From NCBI RefSeq assembly GCF_049898325.1, contig NZ_JAFCXL010000001.1:421234-485233 (forward strand): a stretch of 64,000 nucleotides of DNA, in the 5' to 3' direction. Source of the DNA: JAFCUW01 sp049898325. Its GTDB lineage: Bacteria; Pseudomonadota; Gammaproteobacteria; Burkholderiales; Burkholderiaceae_D. Positions 50,153-59,809 of the stretch are shown piece after piece; positions within the stretch are counted from its first letter, which is position 1; every line of letters begins with the position of its first letter. The notes beneath the pieces were generated by a model that saw nothing but the letters and a program-made list of their open reading frames with translations, was not told where the DNA came from and did no database searches. A program made the translations under genes and the position numbers.

Positions 50153-51690
50153 GCCTTCAGCGCCGCATTTTCTTGCGCAATGCGGCGCAACTGGCGGCCG
50201 TCGCCGCCGCCGGCATTGGCTGCGCCCGCGCCGCCGACAGCGCCTATCCGTTCAGCCTGGGCGTCGCCTCGGGTGCGCCCCTGCCCGACTCCGTCATCCT
50301 GTGGACACGTATCCTCGGCGATCCGCTGGGCGCCGCCAGTGCACCCATCGCCTACGCGGTGCGCTGGGAAGTGGCCGAGGATGCCGCGTTTGCCCGCATC
50401 GCCGCGCGCGGCAGCGCCAGCGCGACGCCGGCGCTGGCGCACAGCGTCCACGTCGACGTCAAGGGCTTACGGCCGGGGCGCTGGTACTGGTACCGCTTCA
50501 TGCTGGGCGACGCCGTCAGCCCGGTCGGACGCACCCGCACGGCGCCCGCGGCGGGCGAACTGCCGGCGCTGCTCAAGCTGGCGGTGGCTTCGTGCCAGCA
50601 CTGGGAATTCGGCAGCTATTGCGCGCACCGCCATATCGCCGCCGCCGCGCCCGACCTGGTCGCCTTTGTCGGCGACTACATCTACGAATGGGGACCGTAC
50701 CGCCGCGACCATCCCGCCAAGGCGCTGCGCACCAACGAATCGTTCACCCTGGCCGACTACCGCGCCCGCTACGCCCAGTACAAGAGCGACCCCGATCTGC
50801 AGGCGGCGCATCACGCCGCACCGTGGATCGTCACCTGGGACGACCACGAGGTGGTCAACGATTACACGGGAGAAGTCGATGCGCACGGCCTGGCCGGCTT
50901 TGCCGCGCGGCGGGCGGCGGCCTACCAGGCGTTTTATGAACACATGCCGCTGCGCCTGCCGCAGGGCAGCGATTATGCGAGATTTAGCCTGTTTCAGCGT
51001 TATGACTGGGGCCGGCTGGCGCGCTTTCACGTGCTCGACGACCGCCAGTACCGCGCCCCGCACGCCTGCGGCGTCAGCAACGCCACGCGCGCCGGCTGCG
51101 CCACGCTGGAGGACCGCGCCCGCGCCATGCTGGGCGGCGAGCAGGAGGCCTGGCTGGCGCAGGGCCTGCGCGGCTCGCCCGCGCGCTGGAACATCATCGC
51201 CCAGCAGACCCTGATGGCGCAGGCGAGCCAGGTCAGGATCGTCCAGCCGGGCGACGGACGCTTCTGGACCGATGGCTGGGATGGCTACCCGGCCGCGCGG
51301 CGGCGCCTGTTCGATATTTTACAGACGAGCCAGGCCGCCAATCCGCTGGTGCTGTCGGGCGATGTCCACAGTTTTTTTGCCGCCGAATTGCGGCGCGACT
51401 TCGACCTGCCGGCCTCGCCCGCCAACCCGCTGCTGGCGGCCGAATTCTGCGGCACCTCGATTACCTCGCCGAGCCGCCCGCAGGAGCGCACCCTGAAAAT
51501 GGTCGAGACCAATCCGCACATCCGCTACGGCCGCAGCGACCGCCGCGGTTTTATCCTGATGGCGGTGACGCCGGCCAGTTCGACGGCCCACTTTATCGGC
51601 GTCGACGATGTCCACGATCCCGCCAGCGCCAGCGCCACGCTGGCGCGCTTCACGGTGAGCGCGGGCAGCGCCCGCATCGTGGCCAGCTAG
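50149..51690 (+). CDS. PhoD-family alkaline phosphatase/phosphodiesterase with Tat signal
   Basis: This 513-aa protein has a Tat-type signal (QRRIFLRNAAQLAAVAAAG) and a PhoD domain: FSLGVASGAPLPDSVILWTR, then metal-site segments VASCQHWEFG, FVGDYIYEWG, TWDDHEVVNDYTG and NPLVLSGDVHSF. It is a Ca/Fe-dependent phosphomono- or diesterase exported folded to the periplasm. There are 4 nt of overlap with the upstream thioesterase gene, so they share a transcript, an unusual functional pair. Confidence 0.93.
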   Translation: MSLQRRIFLRNAAQLAAVAAAGIGCARAADSAYPFSLGVASGAPLPDSVILWTRILGDPLGAASAPIAYAVRWEVAEDAAFARIAARGSASATPALAHSVHVDVKGLRPGRWYWYRFMLGDAVSPVGRTRTAPAAGELPALLKLAVASCQHWEFGSYCAHRHIAAAAPDLVAFVGDYIYEWGPYRRDHPAKALRTNESFTLADYRARYAQYKSDPDLQAAHHAAPWIVTWDDHEVVNDYTGEVDAHGLAGFAARRAAAYQAFYEHMPLRLPQGSDYARFSLFQRYDWGRLARFHVLDDRQYRAPHACGVSNATRAGCATLEDRARAMLGGEQEAWLAQGLRGSPARWNIIAQQTLMAQASQVRIVQPGDGRFWTDGWDGYPAARRRLFDILQTSQAANPLVLSGDVHSFFAAELRRDFDLPASPANPLLAAEFCGTSITSPSRPQERTLKMVETNPHIRYGRSDRRGFILMAVTPASSTAHFIGVDDVHDPASASATLARFTVSAGSARIVAS

Positions 51691-51703
51691 CGCGCTGTTG
51701 GGT

Positions 51704-53383
51704 TCAGGCGGCGGTGGTGTCGCGCAGTTCGCGCCGCAGGATTTTGCCCACGTTGGTCTTCGGCAGGTCGCTCCTGAACTCGACGAACTTCGGCCGCTTG
51801 TAGCCGGTCAGCTGTTCGCGGCAGTAGTCGAGCACCTGCTCCTTCGTCAGCGCCGCATCGCGCTTGACGATGAACAGTTTGACCGCCTCGCCCGAGTTGG
51901 CGTCCGGGACGCCCACGCAGGCCACTTCGAGCACCTGCGGCATCGACGACACCACCGCCTCGACCTCGTTCGGGTACACATTAAAGCCCGACACGAGGAT
52001 CATGTCCTTCTTGCGGTCGACAATCCGGGTGCTGCCGTCGGCTTGCATGATGCCGATGTCGCCGGTGCGGAAAAAGCCGTCCGAGGTCATCGATTTGAGC
52101 GTTTCGTCGGGGCGGTTCCAGTAGCCGGCCATCACTTGCGGGCCGCGGATGGCGATTTCTCCCCGCTCGCCCAGCGGCACTTCGAAGCCGGCGTCGTCGA
52201 GGATGCGCACTTCGGTCGATGGCAGCGGCAGGCCAATGGTGCCCGTGAAGCGGGTGATGTCGCAGCGGTTGGCGGTGGCCACGGGCGAAGTCTCGGACAG
52301 GCCGTAGCCTTCGACGATGGGGGTGCCCGTCACGGCCAGCCACTTGTCGGCCACCACCTGCTGCACGGCCATGCCGCCGCCGTTGCAGACGCGGTAGCTG
52401 GAAAAATCGAGCTTGGCGAAGTCGGGGTTGTTGAGCAGGCCGTTATACAGCGTGTTCACGGCGGGGAAAATATTGATGCGGTACTTGCCCAGTTCCTTGA
52501 CGAAGCCGGGCATGTCGCGCGGATTCGGAATGAGCAGGTTCATGCCGCCCAGGCGGATCGCCATCAGCGCGCACACCGTGAGCGCATAGATGTGATACAG
52601 GGGCAGCGCGCAGACGAACTGCAACTGCTGGCCGGCCGGCAGGGTCGACAGGGTGGGGGTGAGCCAGGCCTCGTTTTGCAGCACGTTGGCGATGACGTTC
52701 CGGTGCAGCAGCACGGCGCCTTTCGACACGCCCGTGGTGCCGCCCGTGTACTGCAGGAAGGCGATGTCGTCGTGCTTGATGGTGACGGGCTTGAACTGCA
52801 GGCGCGCGCCTTCGCGGATGACCTTGTTGAACGACACCGCGCCGGGCAGCGAAAACGCCGGCACCAGCTTTTTGACTTTTCTCACCACCAGGTTGACGAT
52901 GGTGCCCTTGACGGCGCCCAGCAGGTCGCCCATGGTGGCGACGATGACGTGCTTGACGGGCGTTTTCGCCAGCACGTGTTCGACCGTGGTGGCGAAATTC
53001 TCCAGCACCACGATGGCCTCGGCGCCCGAGTCGATCAGCTGGTGCTCCAGTTCACGCGCCGTGTAGAGCGGGTTGACGTTGACGATGACGTAGCCGGCGC
53101 GCAGCGCGGCAGCCATCGCCACCGGGTACTGCAGCACATTGGGCATCATCAGGGCCACGCGGGCGCCCTGCTTGAGCCCTTTCGACTGCAGCCAGGCGGC
53201 CATCTTGCGCGACATGACGTCAAGTTCGGCGTAGGTGATCGACTTGTCCATGCAGGCGAAGGCGGGGCGCGCCGCGTGGCGCACGAAGGCGTCTTCAAGC
53301 ATGTGCGTGAGCGACTGGTACTGCGTCCAGTCGATTTCCGCCGGCACGCCGGGCTGATACGATTTAAGCCAAAACTTGTCCAT
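51704..53383 (-). CDS. fadD: Long-chain fatty acid-CoA ligase (second gene of tandem pair)
   Basis: This 559-aa AMP-forming ligase activates fatty acids to acyl-CoA. It has the P-loop LQYTGGTTGVSKGAVLLHRN, EGYGLSETSPVATAN (motif II) and DIGIMQADGSTRIVDRKKDM (motif with the catalytic region), and the C-terminal KRPKFVEFRSDLPKTNVGK with the adenylation lysine. It is closely collinear with the upstream gene at 53479-55176 (both start MDK-WLKSY-GVPAEID). A terminator lies between the two, so it may have its own promoter or depend on read-through. Confidence 0.95.
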   Translation of the reverse strand: MDKFWLKSYQPGVPAEIDWTQYQSLTHMLEDAFVRHAARPAFACMDKSITYAELDVMSRKMAAWLQSKGLKQGARVALMMPNVLQYPVAMAAALRAGYVIVNVNPLYTARELEHQLIDSGAEAIVVLENFATTVEHVLAKTPVKHVIVATMGDLLGAVKGTIVNLVVRKVKKLVPAFSLPGAVSFNKVIREGARLQFKPVTIKHDDIAFLQYTGGTTGVSKGAVLLHRNVIANVLQNEAWLTPTLSTLPAGQQLQFVCALPLYHIYALTVCALMAIRLGGMNLLIPNPRDMPGFVKELGKYRINIFPAVNTLYNGLLNNPDFAKLDFSSYRVCNGGGMAVQQVVADKWLAVTGTPIVEGYGLSETSPVATANRCDITRFTGTIGLPLPSTEVRILDDAGFEVPLGERGEIAIRGPQVMAGYWNRPDETLKSMTSDGFFRTGDIGIMQADGSTRIVDRKKDMILVSGFNVYPNEVEAVVSSMPQVLEVACVGVPDANSGEAVKLFIVKRDAALTKEQVLDYCREQLTGYKRPKFVEFRSDLPKTNVGKILRRELRDTTAA

Positions 53384-53415
53384 CCACGCCTCATTTACTC
53401 AATGCTCAATACAAT

Positions 53416-53439
53416 AAAAAACGCCCGGCGGCCGGGCGT
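53416..53439 (-). terminator. Intrinsic terminator between the two fadD genes
   Basis: On the minus strand a 9-bp stem (53439-53431 with 53429-53421) is followed by a T tract at 53420-53416. A separate ACCGACC-CGAA-GGTCGGT hairpin lies between it and the upstream fadD stop, without a T tract. Confidence 0.8.
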
Positions 53440-53478
53440 TACGGTGAACCGACCCGAAGGTCGGTCCTGCCGGCCTTG

Positions 53479-55176
53479 CTATGCGACCTGGCGGGCCGAT
53501 TCGGCCGGCGTTTCGTCGCGCAGCACGCGGCGCAAAATTTTGCCGACGTTGGTCTTCGGCAGCTCATCGCGAAACTCGATATACTTCGGTTTTTTGTAGC
53601 CGGTCAGCTGTTCCTTGCAGTAGTCCATCAGCTGCTCCTTCGTCAATGCCGGGTCCTTGCGCACCACGAACACCTTGACCGCTTCGCCCGAGTGCTCATC
53701 GGGTACGCCGATGACGGCGCATTCGAGCACGCCCGGATGGGCGGCGATGACGCCTTCGAGTTCGTTCGGGTAGACGTTAAAGCCGGACACGAGGATCATG
53801 TCCTTCTTGCGGTCGACGATTTTCACGGAGCCGGCCGCGTCCATCACGCCGACGTCGCCGGACTTGAAGAAGCCGTCGGCCGTCATGACCTTGGCCGTTT
53901 CGTCGGGGCGGTTCCAGTAGCCGACCATCACCTGCGGGCCGCGGATGGCGATCTCGCCCCGTTCGCCCAGCGGCACCGGCTTGCCGTCGTCGTCGAGAAT
54001 GGCGACGTCGGTCGATGGCACGGGCAGGCCGATGGCGCCGGAAAAACCGTCCATATTGGCCGGATTGCAGGTGGCGACGGGCGACGTTTCGGACAGGCCG
54101 TAGCCTTCGATGATGGACACGCCGGTGATGGCCTTCCACTTGTCGTTGACCGTCTGCTGCACCGCCATGCCGCCGCCGTTGGCGATTTTCAGGCCCGAGA
54201 AATCGACCGCGCCGAAGTCCGGGTGATTGACCAGCGCGTTATACAGCGTGTTCACGGCCGGCAGCATGTTGACCTTGTACTTGCGCAGCTCCTTGACGAA
54301 GCCGCCGATATCGCGCGGGTTCGGAATGAGGATGTTGAGCGCCCCCACCCGCATGCCCCACATGGCGCAGCAGGTCAGTGCGAAGATGTGATACAGCGGC
54401 AGCGCGCAGACGATGGTGGTCTGGGCGCCGCCGGCGGCGCCCAGCACGGGCGCCGACCAGGCTTCCGACTGCAGCAGGTTGGCGATGATGTTGCGGTGGC
54501 TCAGCGTGGCGCCTTTCGACACCCCCGTGGTGCCGCCCGTGTACTGCAGGAAGGCGATGTCCTGCGGCGTGCTGACGACGGGCGCGAACTGCATTTTTGC
54601 GCCCTGCGCCAGCATCTCCTTGAATTTGACGGTGTTCGGCAAGCTGAATTCGGGGACCATTTTCTTGACGTTGCGGACCACGAAATTGACGATGGCGCCC
54701 TTGGCGCCGCCCAGCATTTCGCCCATGCTGGCCACCACGATGTGCTTGATCTGGGTGCGCGGCAGCACCTGTTGCAGCGTGTGCGCGAAGTTCTCGAGCA
54801 CGATGATCGCCTCGCAGCCGGCATCGGTAAGCTGGTGCTCGAGTTCGCGCGGCGTGTACAGGGGATTGACGTTGACGACCGTGTAGCCGGCGCGCAGGAT
54901 GGCGGCGATCGCCACCGGGTACTGCAGCACATTGGGCATCATGATGGCCACCCGCGCGCCCTGCTGCATGCCGCGGCTTTGCAGCCAGGCCGCGGCGCGG
55001 CGCGAGTACTCGTCGAGCTCGCCGTAGGTGAGGAACTTGTCCATGCACACGTAGGCATTGCGCTCGGCGTATTTGACGAACGACTCGTCGAGCAGCTGGA
55101 CGAGCGAGCGGTACTGGTCGGGATCGATCTCCGCCGGCACACCAGCGGGATAAGACTTCAGCCAAATTTTGTCCAT
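53479..55176 (-). CDS. fadD: Long-chain fatty acid-CoA ligase (first gene of tandem pair)
   Basis: This 565-aa protein has the same motif order as its downstream paralogue: FLQYTGGTTGVSKGATLSHRN, EGYGLSETSPVATCN, and DVGVMDAAGSVKIVDRKKDM, with the KKPKYIEFRDELPKTNVGK lysine near the end. Both copies look intact. The differences are spread over the whole length, so the duplication is not recent and the copies may differ in chain-length preference or regulation. AAAGG precedes ATG. Confidence 0.96.
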   Translation of the reverse strand: MDKIWLKSYPAGVPAEIDPDQYRSLVQLLDESFVKYAERNAYVCMDKFLTYGELDEYSRRAAAWLQSRGMQQGARVAIMMPNVLQYPVAIAAILRAGYTVVNVNPLYTPRELEHQLTDAGCEAIIVLENFAHTLQQVLPRTQIKHIVVASMGEMLGGAKGAIVNFVVRNVKKMVPEFSLPNTVKFKEMLAQGAKMQFAPVVSTPQDIAFLQYTGGTTGVSKGATLSHRNIIANLLQSEAWSAPVLGAAGGAQTTIVCALPLYHIFALTCCAMWGMRVGALNILIPNPRDIGGFVKELRKYKVNMLPAVNTLYNALVNHPDFGAVDFSGLKIANGGGMAVQQTVNDKWKAITGVSIIEGYGLSETSPVATCNPANMDGFSGAIGLPVPSTDVAILDDDGKPVPLGERGEIAIRGPQVMVGYWNRPDETAKVMTADGFFKSGDVGVMDAAGSVKIVDRKKDMILVSGFNVYPNELEGVIAAHPGVLECAVIGVPDEHSGEAVKVFVVRKDPALTKEQLMDYCKEQLTGYKKPKYIEFRDELPKTNVGKILRRVLRDETPAESARQVA

Positions 55177-55311
55177 CGGGATGCCTTTGTCTCGTATTTA
55201 TCGTTATTGACGCCTGCGTGGACGCCATTTATGGGGTGCTCCCACAGATGCTATCGGGCAGTGAAGGCAATGGCAAGCGCTTTTGCCCAGATTCGAAGGC
55301 GCGCTCTAACC

Positions 55312-56388
55312 TTATTCGTCCTGGATGGCGTGCGGCAGGACGCCGCCCAGCGCCGCCAGGCGGCGGTGGCGCTCCGGCTTGTCGAGCGCGGCCAGGCTGC
55401 GCGCGGCGGCATAGAAGGCGGGGAAACTGCCTTCGCGCTTGAGCAGGGCGCGAAACGCCGGCACGAAGTCGCTGTAGGTGGCCACCGCGGCGAGGTGGGC
55501 GTTCGACAGCGGCTCGGCAAAGAAGCGGTCGTAGCCGGCGTAGCCGCCCCATTCGGTCTTGAGCCGCGCGTAATCGCTGTGCAACTGCGCGAACAGGCGC
55601 CCCTTTTCGGCCAGCTTGACGCCATCGCTGGCGGCCGACTTGTAATTGGCCTCGAGCGCGCGGCGGCAGCCCAGCAGCAGATTCAGAAACGCCTGGCGGC
55701 GCACCATGTAGCGCCCGTAGTTCTCGCGCATGGCCTGGTTGCCGAAACGTTCGAGCCACTGCTCGACGCCCGCCTCTTCCACCGCGCTGGCGAAGGACTC
55801 GTTAAATTGGGAGTCGCCGGCGACGTACACCACCTGGTGCGAGAGCTCATGAAAGATCAGCCGCGCCAGCTCGGCGTCGGGATAATGGATGAAGGTTGAA
55901 ATGAGGGGGTCGTTGAAGTAGCCCAGCGTCGAATAGGCCGTCACTCCGCCCATCTGGACGTCGTAGCCGGCCGCGCGCAGTTCGCCCGCATACGCGGCGG
56001 CATCGTCCTTGCCGTAATAGCCGCGGTAGCTGACGCAACCGGCCACGGGAAAGCACCACTGGATCGGCCTCATCGACAGCGCCGGCGTGGCCACCACGTT
56101 CCACACCACGTAAGGACGGGCCAGCGCCGTGTAGTTGCGGTAGCTTTGATTGTCCGGCAGCGCCAGCCGCTCAACCGCGTAGGCGCGGATCTGGCGGGCG
56201 CTGGCCAGCCGGGTTTTCAGCTGCGCCGTGGTGGCCGGGTCGGCGATCACCTCATCAATGGGGCGCGATTGCGTCAGCAGCGCGATTTGTCCCTGCGCCG
56301 CCTGGCTGTAGTAGCCCAGCGTCGAGCAGCCGGCCAGGCCGGCCGCCAGCGCCGCGGCCAAAACCGCCAGGCGCCAGCGCCGCGTCAT
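55312..56388 (-). CDS. Aminopeptidase-like zinc lipoprotein (COG4324 family)
   Basis: This 358-aa protein has a lipoprotein signal (LAGCSTLG, Cys about residue 21) and the zinc motif HELSHQVVYV (HExxH) about two-thirds through, with FNESFASAVEEAG downstream supplying the third ligand. It matches the predicted aminopeptidase family PF10023/COG4324, whose substrates are unknown. Its ATG overlaps the TGA of the molybdopterin oxidoreductase gene (ATGA), which suggests coupled expression. It is probably attached to a membrane on the periplasmic side. Confidence 0.87.
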   Translation of the reverse strand: MTRRWRLAVLAAALAAGLAGCSTLGYYSQAAQGQIALLTQSRPIDEVIADPATTAQLKTRLASARQIRAYAVERLALPDNQSYRNYTALARPYVVWNVVATPALSMRPIQWCFPVAGCVSYRGYYGKDDAAAYAGELRAAGYDVQMGGVTAYSTLGYFNDPLISTFIHYPDAELARLIFHELSHQVVYVAGDSQFNESFASAVEEAGVEQWLERFGNQAMRENYGRYMVRRQAFLNLLLGCRRALEANYKSAASDGVKLAEKGRLFAQLHSDYARLKTEWGGYAGYDRFFAEPLSNAHLAAVATYSDFVPAFRALLKREGSFPAFYAAARSLAALDKPERHRRLAALGGVLPHAIQDE

Positions 56389-58472
56389 GACACCGTCACC
56401 GGCGCTTTTTCCACCTGCACCAGGGTGTCGTAAAAGGTCGGTGCGCGGCCCATGTCGGTCAGCCGCTGGCTGGTCACTTCGTTGGCGTTCTTGCCGTCGG
56501 TGGCGAGCTTTTTCCACCAGATCGACAGCCCCACCACCAGCCCCGGGCGGGCCTTGTCGGTGACCCTGGCCCTGGCGACGAACGAGCCGCGGTCGTTGAA
56601 AATGCGCGCCATGTCGCCGTGTGCGATGGCGCGCGCGGCGGCGTCGTGCGGGTGGATGTCGAGATACGGCTCGCCATCGACGCCGCGCAGGCTCTTGACG
56701 TTGACAAAGGTCGAGTTGAGAAAATTGCGCGCTGGCGGCGAGATCATCGCCAGCGGAAACCGTTTAGCCAGTTGCGGGTTGGAGGCGGCCGATTCGTAGG
56801 GCGCAATGTAGGCCGGGACCGGGTCGAGGCCATCGGCGAGCATCGCGGCGGAATACAACTCGCACTTGCCGGACGGCGTATGAAAGCCGCCGTTGGCAAA
56901 CGGCGCGTCCGCCACCACCAGCTTTTGCCAGCCCTTGCGCTTTAGCGACTCCCAGTCGAAGTGCACGGCGTGCGCGTGGCTGGCGTCGAAGGCCTGGGCG
57001 GCGAGCTCGTCGTCGGTCTCGGCAAAGCACGGATCGGCAAACCCCATGCGCGCGGCCAGCAGGCGGAAAATTTCCGTGTTCGGCTTGGCCTCGCCCAGCG
57101 CGTCGATGGCGGCGTTATTGGCCATCATGTACAGGTGACCATAGGCCAGATGGGCGTCGACGTGCTCGAGTTGGGTGGTGGCCGGCAGCAGGATGTCGGC
57201 GTAGTCGGCGCTGTCGGTCTGGAAGTGCTCGAGCACCACCGTGAACAGGTCCTCGCGCTGGAAGCCGCGCATCACCGTGGCCGAGTCGGGCGCGATCGCC
57301 AGCGGGTTGGCGTTGTAGACGATGACGGCGTCGATGGCGGGGCCGAAGGCGGGCGAGGCGGGACGCAGCAAATCGTCGCCGATGGTGGTCATGTTGATGG
57401 TGCGCACGGGCGCACAGCCCAGATCGGGCCGCTGCAGGGCCACCCGGTCGACGGGGAAGGCGCCCGAGGTCGACAACTGCACGCCGCCGGCGGCGTGGCG
57501 CCAGGCGCCCACCAGCGCGGGCAGGCAGGCGATATTGCGCACCGCCATGCCGCCGCCGGCCACCCGCTGCACGCCGTAGTTGACGCGGATGGCCACCGGT
57601 TCGCCGCGCCGGGCCGCCTGGCCGTAGTCGCGCGCCAGGCCGATCACTTCATTGGCGTCGAGGCCGCAGACGGCCGCCGTGCGCGCCGGCGTCCATTCGA
57701 GCGCGCGCGCGGCCAGCGCGTCGAAGCCGAGCGTGTGGCGGGCGATGTAGTCATGGTCGAGCAGGTCTTCGGCAATCAGCACGTGCATCATCCCCAGCGC
57801 CAGCGCGGCGTCGGTGCCGGGCAGCAGCGCGATATGCTGGTGACATTTTTCCGCCGTCAGCGAGCGGTACGGGTCGATCGCGATCAGGCGGGCGCCGCGC
57901 CGTTTCGCTTCCTGCACGCGGGTCCAGAGATGCAGGTTCGAGGCGATCGGATTGCCACCCCAGATGATGATCAGCCGGGCATTCTGGAACTGCTCGATAT
58001 CAGTGCCCAGCGCGGCGCCGATGCTGTACTTGTAGCCGGTGAGGCCGGCGGTGGCGCAAATGGTGCGGTCGAGCGCGGAGGCGCCCAGGCGGTTGAAAAA
58101 GCGCGCCGACATCGACTCGCCCTGCACCAGGCCCATGGTGCCGGCATAACTGTAGGGCAGGATCGCCTGCGGGTCGCGCGCGGCGATGGCACCGAGGCGC
58201 GTGGCGATGGTGTCGATGGCGTCCTCCCAGCTGATGCGCTCGAACTTGCCCTCTCCCTTGGCGCCCACCCGGCGCATCGGATACAGCAGGCGCTCCGGGT
58301 GGTAGGTGCGCTCGGCGTAGCGCGCCACCTTCGTGCACAGCACGCCGGCCGTGGTGGGGTGGTCGGGATCGCCCTTGACCTCGGTGGCGACGCCGTCGGT
58401 CACGGTGATCAACAGGGCGCAGGTGTCGGGGCAGTCATGCGGGCAGGTGGCGCGCACTTCGGTGGTGGTCAT
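56385..58472 (-). CDS. Molybdopterin-dependent oxidoreductase (formate dehydrogenase/DMSO reductase superfamily)
   Basis: This 695-aa protein begins with an N-terminal [4Fe-4S] site (CPHDCPDTC and a fourth Cys in GVLCTKV) and then molybdopterin-guanine-dinucleotide binding domains (IIIWGGNPIASNLHLW, RRGARLIAIDP, MSARFFNRLGASALD). The likely Mo ligand is the Cys in RTICATAGLTGYK, aligned by position with NapA/FdhF (by eye). There is no Tat signal, so it is cytoplasmic. No partner subunit lies next to it. The substrate is not evident; this subfamily is often annotated as anaerobic dehydrogenase. It is coupled to the lipoprotein gene downstream. Confidence 0.9.
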   Translation of the reverse strand: MTTTEVRATCPHDCPDTCALLITVTDGVATEVKGDPDHPTTAGVLCTKVARYAERTYHPERLLYPMRRVGAKGEGKFERISWEDAIDTIATRLGAIAARDPQAILPYSYAGTMGLVQGESMSARFFNRLGASALDRTICATAGLTGYKYSIGAALGTDIEQFQNARLIIIWGGNPIASNLHLWTRVQEAKRRGARLIAIDPYRSLTAEKCHQHIALLPGTDAALALGMMHVLIAEDLLDHDYIARHTLGFDALAARALEWTPARTAAVCGLDANEVIGLARDYGQAARRGEPVAIRVNYGVQRVAGGGMAVRNIACLPALVGAWRHAAGGVQLSTSGAFPVDRVALQRPDLGCAPVRTINMTTIGDDLLRPASPAFGPAIDAVIVYNANPLAIAPDSATVMRGFQREDLFTVVLEHFQTDSADYADILLPATTQLEHVDAHLAYGHLYMMANNAAIDALGEAKPNTEIFRLLAARMGFADPCFAETDDELAAQAFDASHAHAVHFDWESLKRKGWQKLVVADAPFANGGFHTPSGKCELYSAAMLADGLDPVPAYIAPYESAASNPQLAKRFPLAMISPPARNFLNSTFVNVKSLRGVDGEPYLDIHPHDAAARAIAHGDMARIFNDRGSFVARARVTDKARPGLVVGLSIWWKKLATDGKNANEVTSQRLTDMGRAPTFYDTLVQVEKAPVTVS

Positions 58473-58611
58473 GGCGAGGAAAAAGGGGGCTGGGAAGCGT
58501 CTACTTTAAACGATTTTGGCGCGCAAAGTTGCCCCCTGCGCAGATGGGCACCACGCAATAGGCAGTAAGGCTACAATAGTATTAACAATCGATCAAACCT
58601 GGAGATGCACG

Positions 58612-59805
58612 ATGAAACTGGTCGAACCGATCCTCGCTTTCCAAGCCGAATTACAGCAGATCCGCCGCGACATCCACGCCCATCCGGAACTGTGTTACGA
58701 AGAACAACGCACCGCCGATGTGGTTGCCGCCAAGCTCACCGAGTGGGGCATCCCCGTGGTGCGGGGCCTGGGCATCACGGGCGTGGTGGGCATCCTGAAA
58801 CGGGGCAGTTCGCCCCGCGCGATCGGCCTGCGCGCCGACATGGACGCGCTCCCCATGCATGAGGTCAACAGTTTTGCCCACGCCTCCGTCCACCCCGGCA
58901 AGATGCACGCCTGCGGCCACGATGGCCACACGGCCATGCTGCTGGGCGCGGCCCACCACCTGGTCGCCAACGGCGAATTCGACGGCACCATCTACCTCAT
59001 TTTCCAGCCCGCCGAAGAAGGCGGCGCGGGCGCGCGGCGCATGATCGAAGACGGCCTGTTTGAACAGTTTCCCATGGACGCCGTGTACGGCATGCACAAC
59101 TGGCCCGGCATGGCGGAGGGCACCTTCGGCGTGGTGGCGGGGCCGATGATGGCCTCGAGTAACGAATTCAAGGTCACCGTGCGCGGCAAGGGCGCCCATG
59201 CGGCCCAGCCCCATAAAGGGGTCGATCCCGTCATGCTGGCGGTGCAGATCGCCCAGGGGTGGCAGACCATCATCTCGCGCGAAAAAAGCCCGCTCGACAC
59301 GGCGGTGTTGTCCATCACGCAAATCCACGCGGGCAGCGCCACCAACGTCATTCCCGACGAGGCCGTCATGATCGGCACCGTGCGCACGTTCACCACCAAC
59401 GTGCTCGACCTGATCGAGCAGCGCATGCAAGACATCGCCGTCCACACCGCCGCCGGCTACCGCGCCACCATCGATTTCAGCTTCAAACGCAACTATCCGC
59501 CGCTGGTCAACCATGCGGCGCAAACGGCGCTGGCCACCGAAGCGATGATGGCCGTGGTGGGCGCCGAGCGCGTCGATACGCAGGTCGAGCCGACCATGGG
59601 CGCCGAGGATTTCGCCTTCATGCTGCAAGCAAAGCCCGGCTGCTATGTGTTTATCGGCAATGGCGAAGGCGGCCACCGCGATGGCGGCCACGGCCTGGGC
59701 CCCTGCCAGTTGCACAACGGCAGCTACGACTTCAACGACCATTTATTGCCGATCGGCGCCAGTTATTGGGTGAAATTGGCCGAGCTGAGTTTGCCGCTGG
59801 CCTGA
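58612..59805 (+). CDS. M20 family amidohydrolase (hippurate hydrolase type)
   Basis: This 397-aa cytoplasmic metallopeptidase has the M20D pattern: IRRDIHAHPELCYEEQRTA, GLRADMDALPM, KMHACGHDGHTAMLLGAAH (first metal site), LIFQPAEEGGAGARRMIEDG and ETLP-like GAEDFAFMLQAKPG near the end. It hydrolyses N-acyl or N-aroyl amino acids. GGAG lies 9 nt before ATG. TACAAT at 58572-58577 may be a -10. It converges on the oxidoreductase at 59810 with only 4 nt between stops. Confidence 0.93.
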   Translation: MKLVEPILAFQAELQQIRRDIHAHPELCYEEQRTADVVAAKLTEWGIPVVRGLGITGVVGILKRGSSPRAIGLRADMDALPMHEVNSFAHASVHPGKMHACGHDGHTAMLLGAAHHLVANGEFDGTIYLIFQPAEEGGAGARRMIEDGLFEQFPMDAVYGMHNWPGMAEGTFGVVAGPMMASSNEFKVTVRGKGAHAAQPHKGVDPVMLAVQIAQGWQTIISREKSPLDTAVLSITQIHAGSATNVIPDEAVMIGTVRTFTTNVLDLIEQRMQDIAVHTAAGYRATIDFSFKRNYPPLVNHAAQTALATEAMMAVVGAERVDTQVEPTMGAEDFAFMLQAKPGCYVFIGNGEGGHRDGGHGLGPCQLHNGSYDFNDHLLPIGASYWVKLAELSLPLA

Positions 59806-59809
59806 GCCC

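Noticed and set aside
53441..53475. ACCGACC-CGAA-GGTCGGT hairpin as a second terminator
   Set aside because: Strong stem but no T tract on the strand that needs it; kept only as part of the flank of the nearby terminator.
51698..55899. Long plus-strand frames opposite the two fadD genes
   Set aside because: They are reverse shadows that change with the real genes; no conserved motif on the plus strand.
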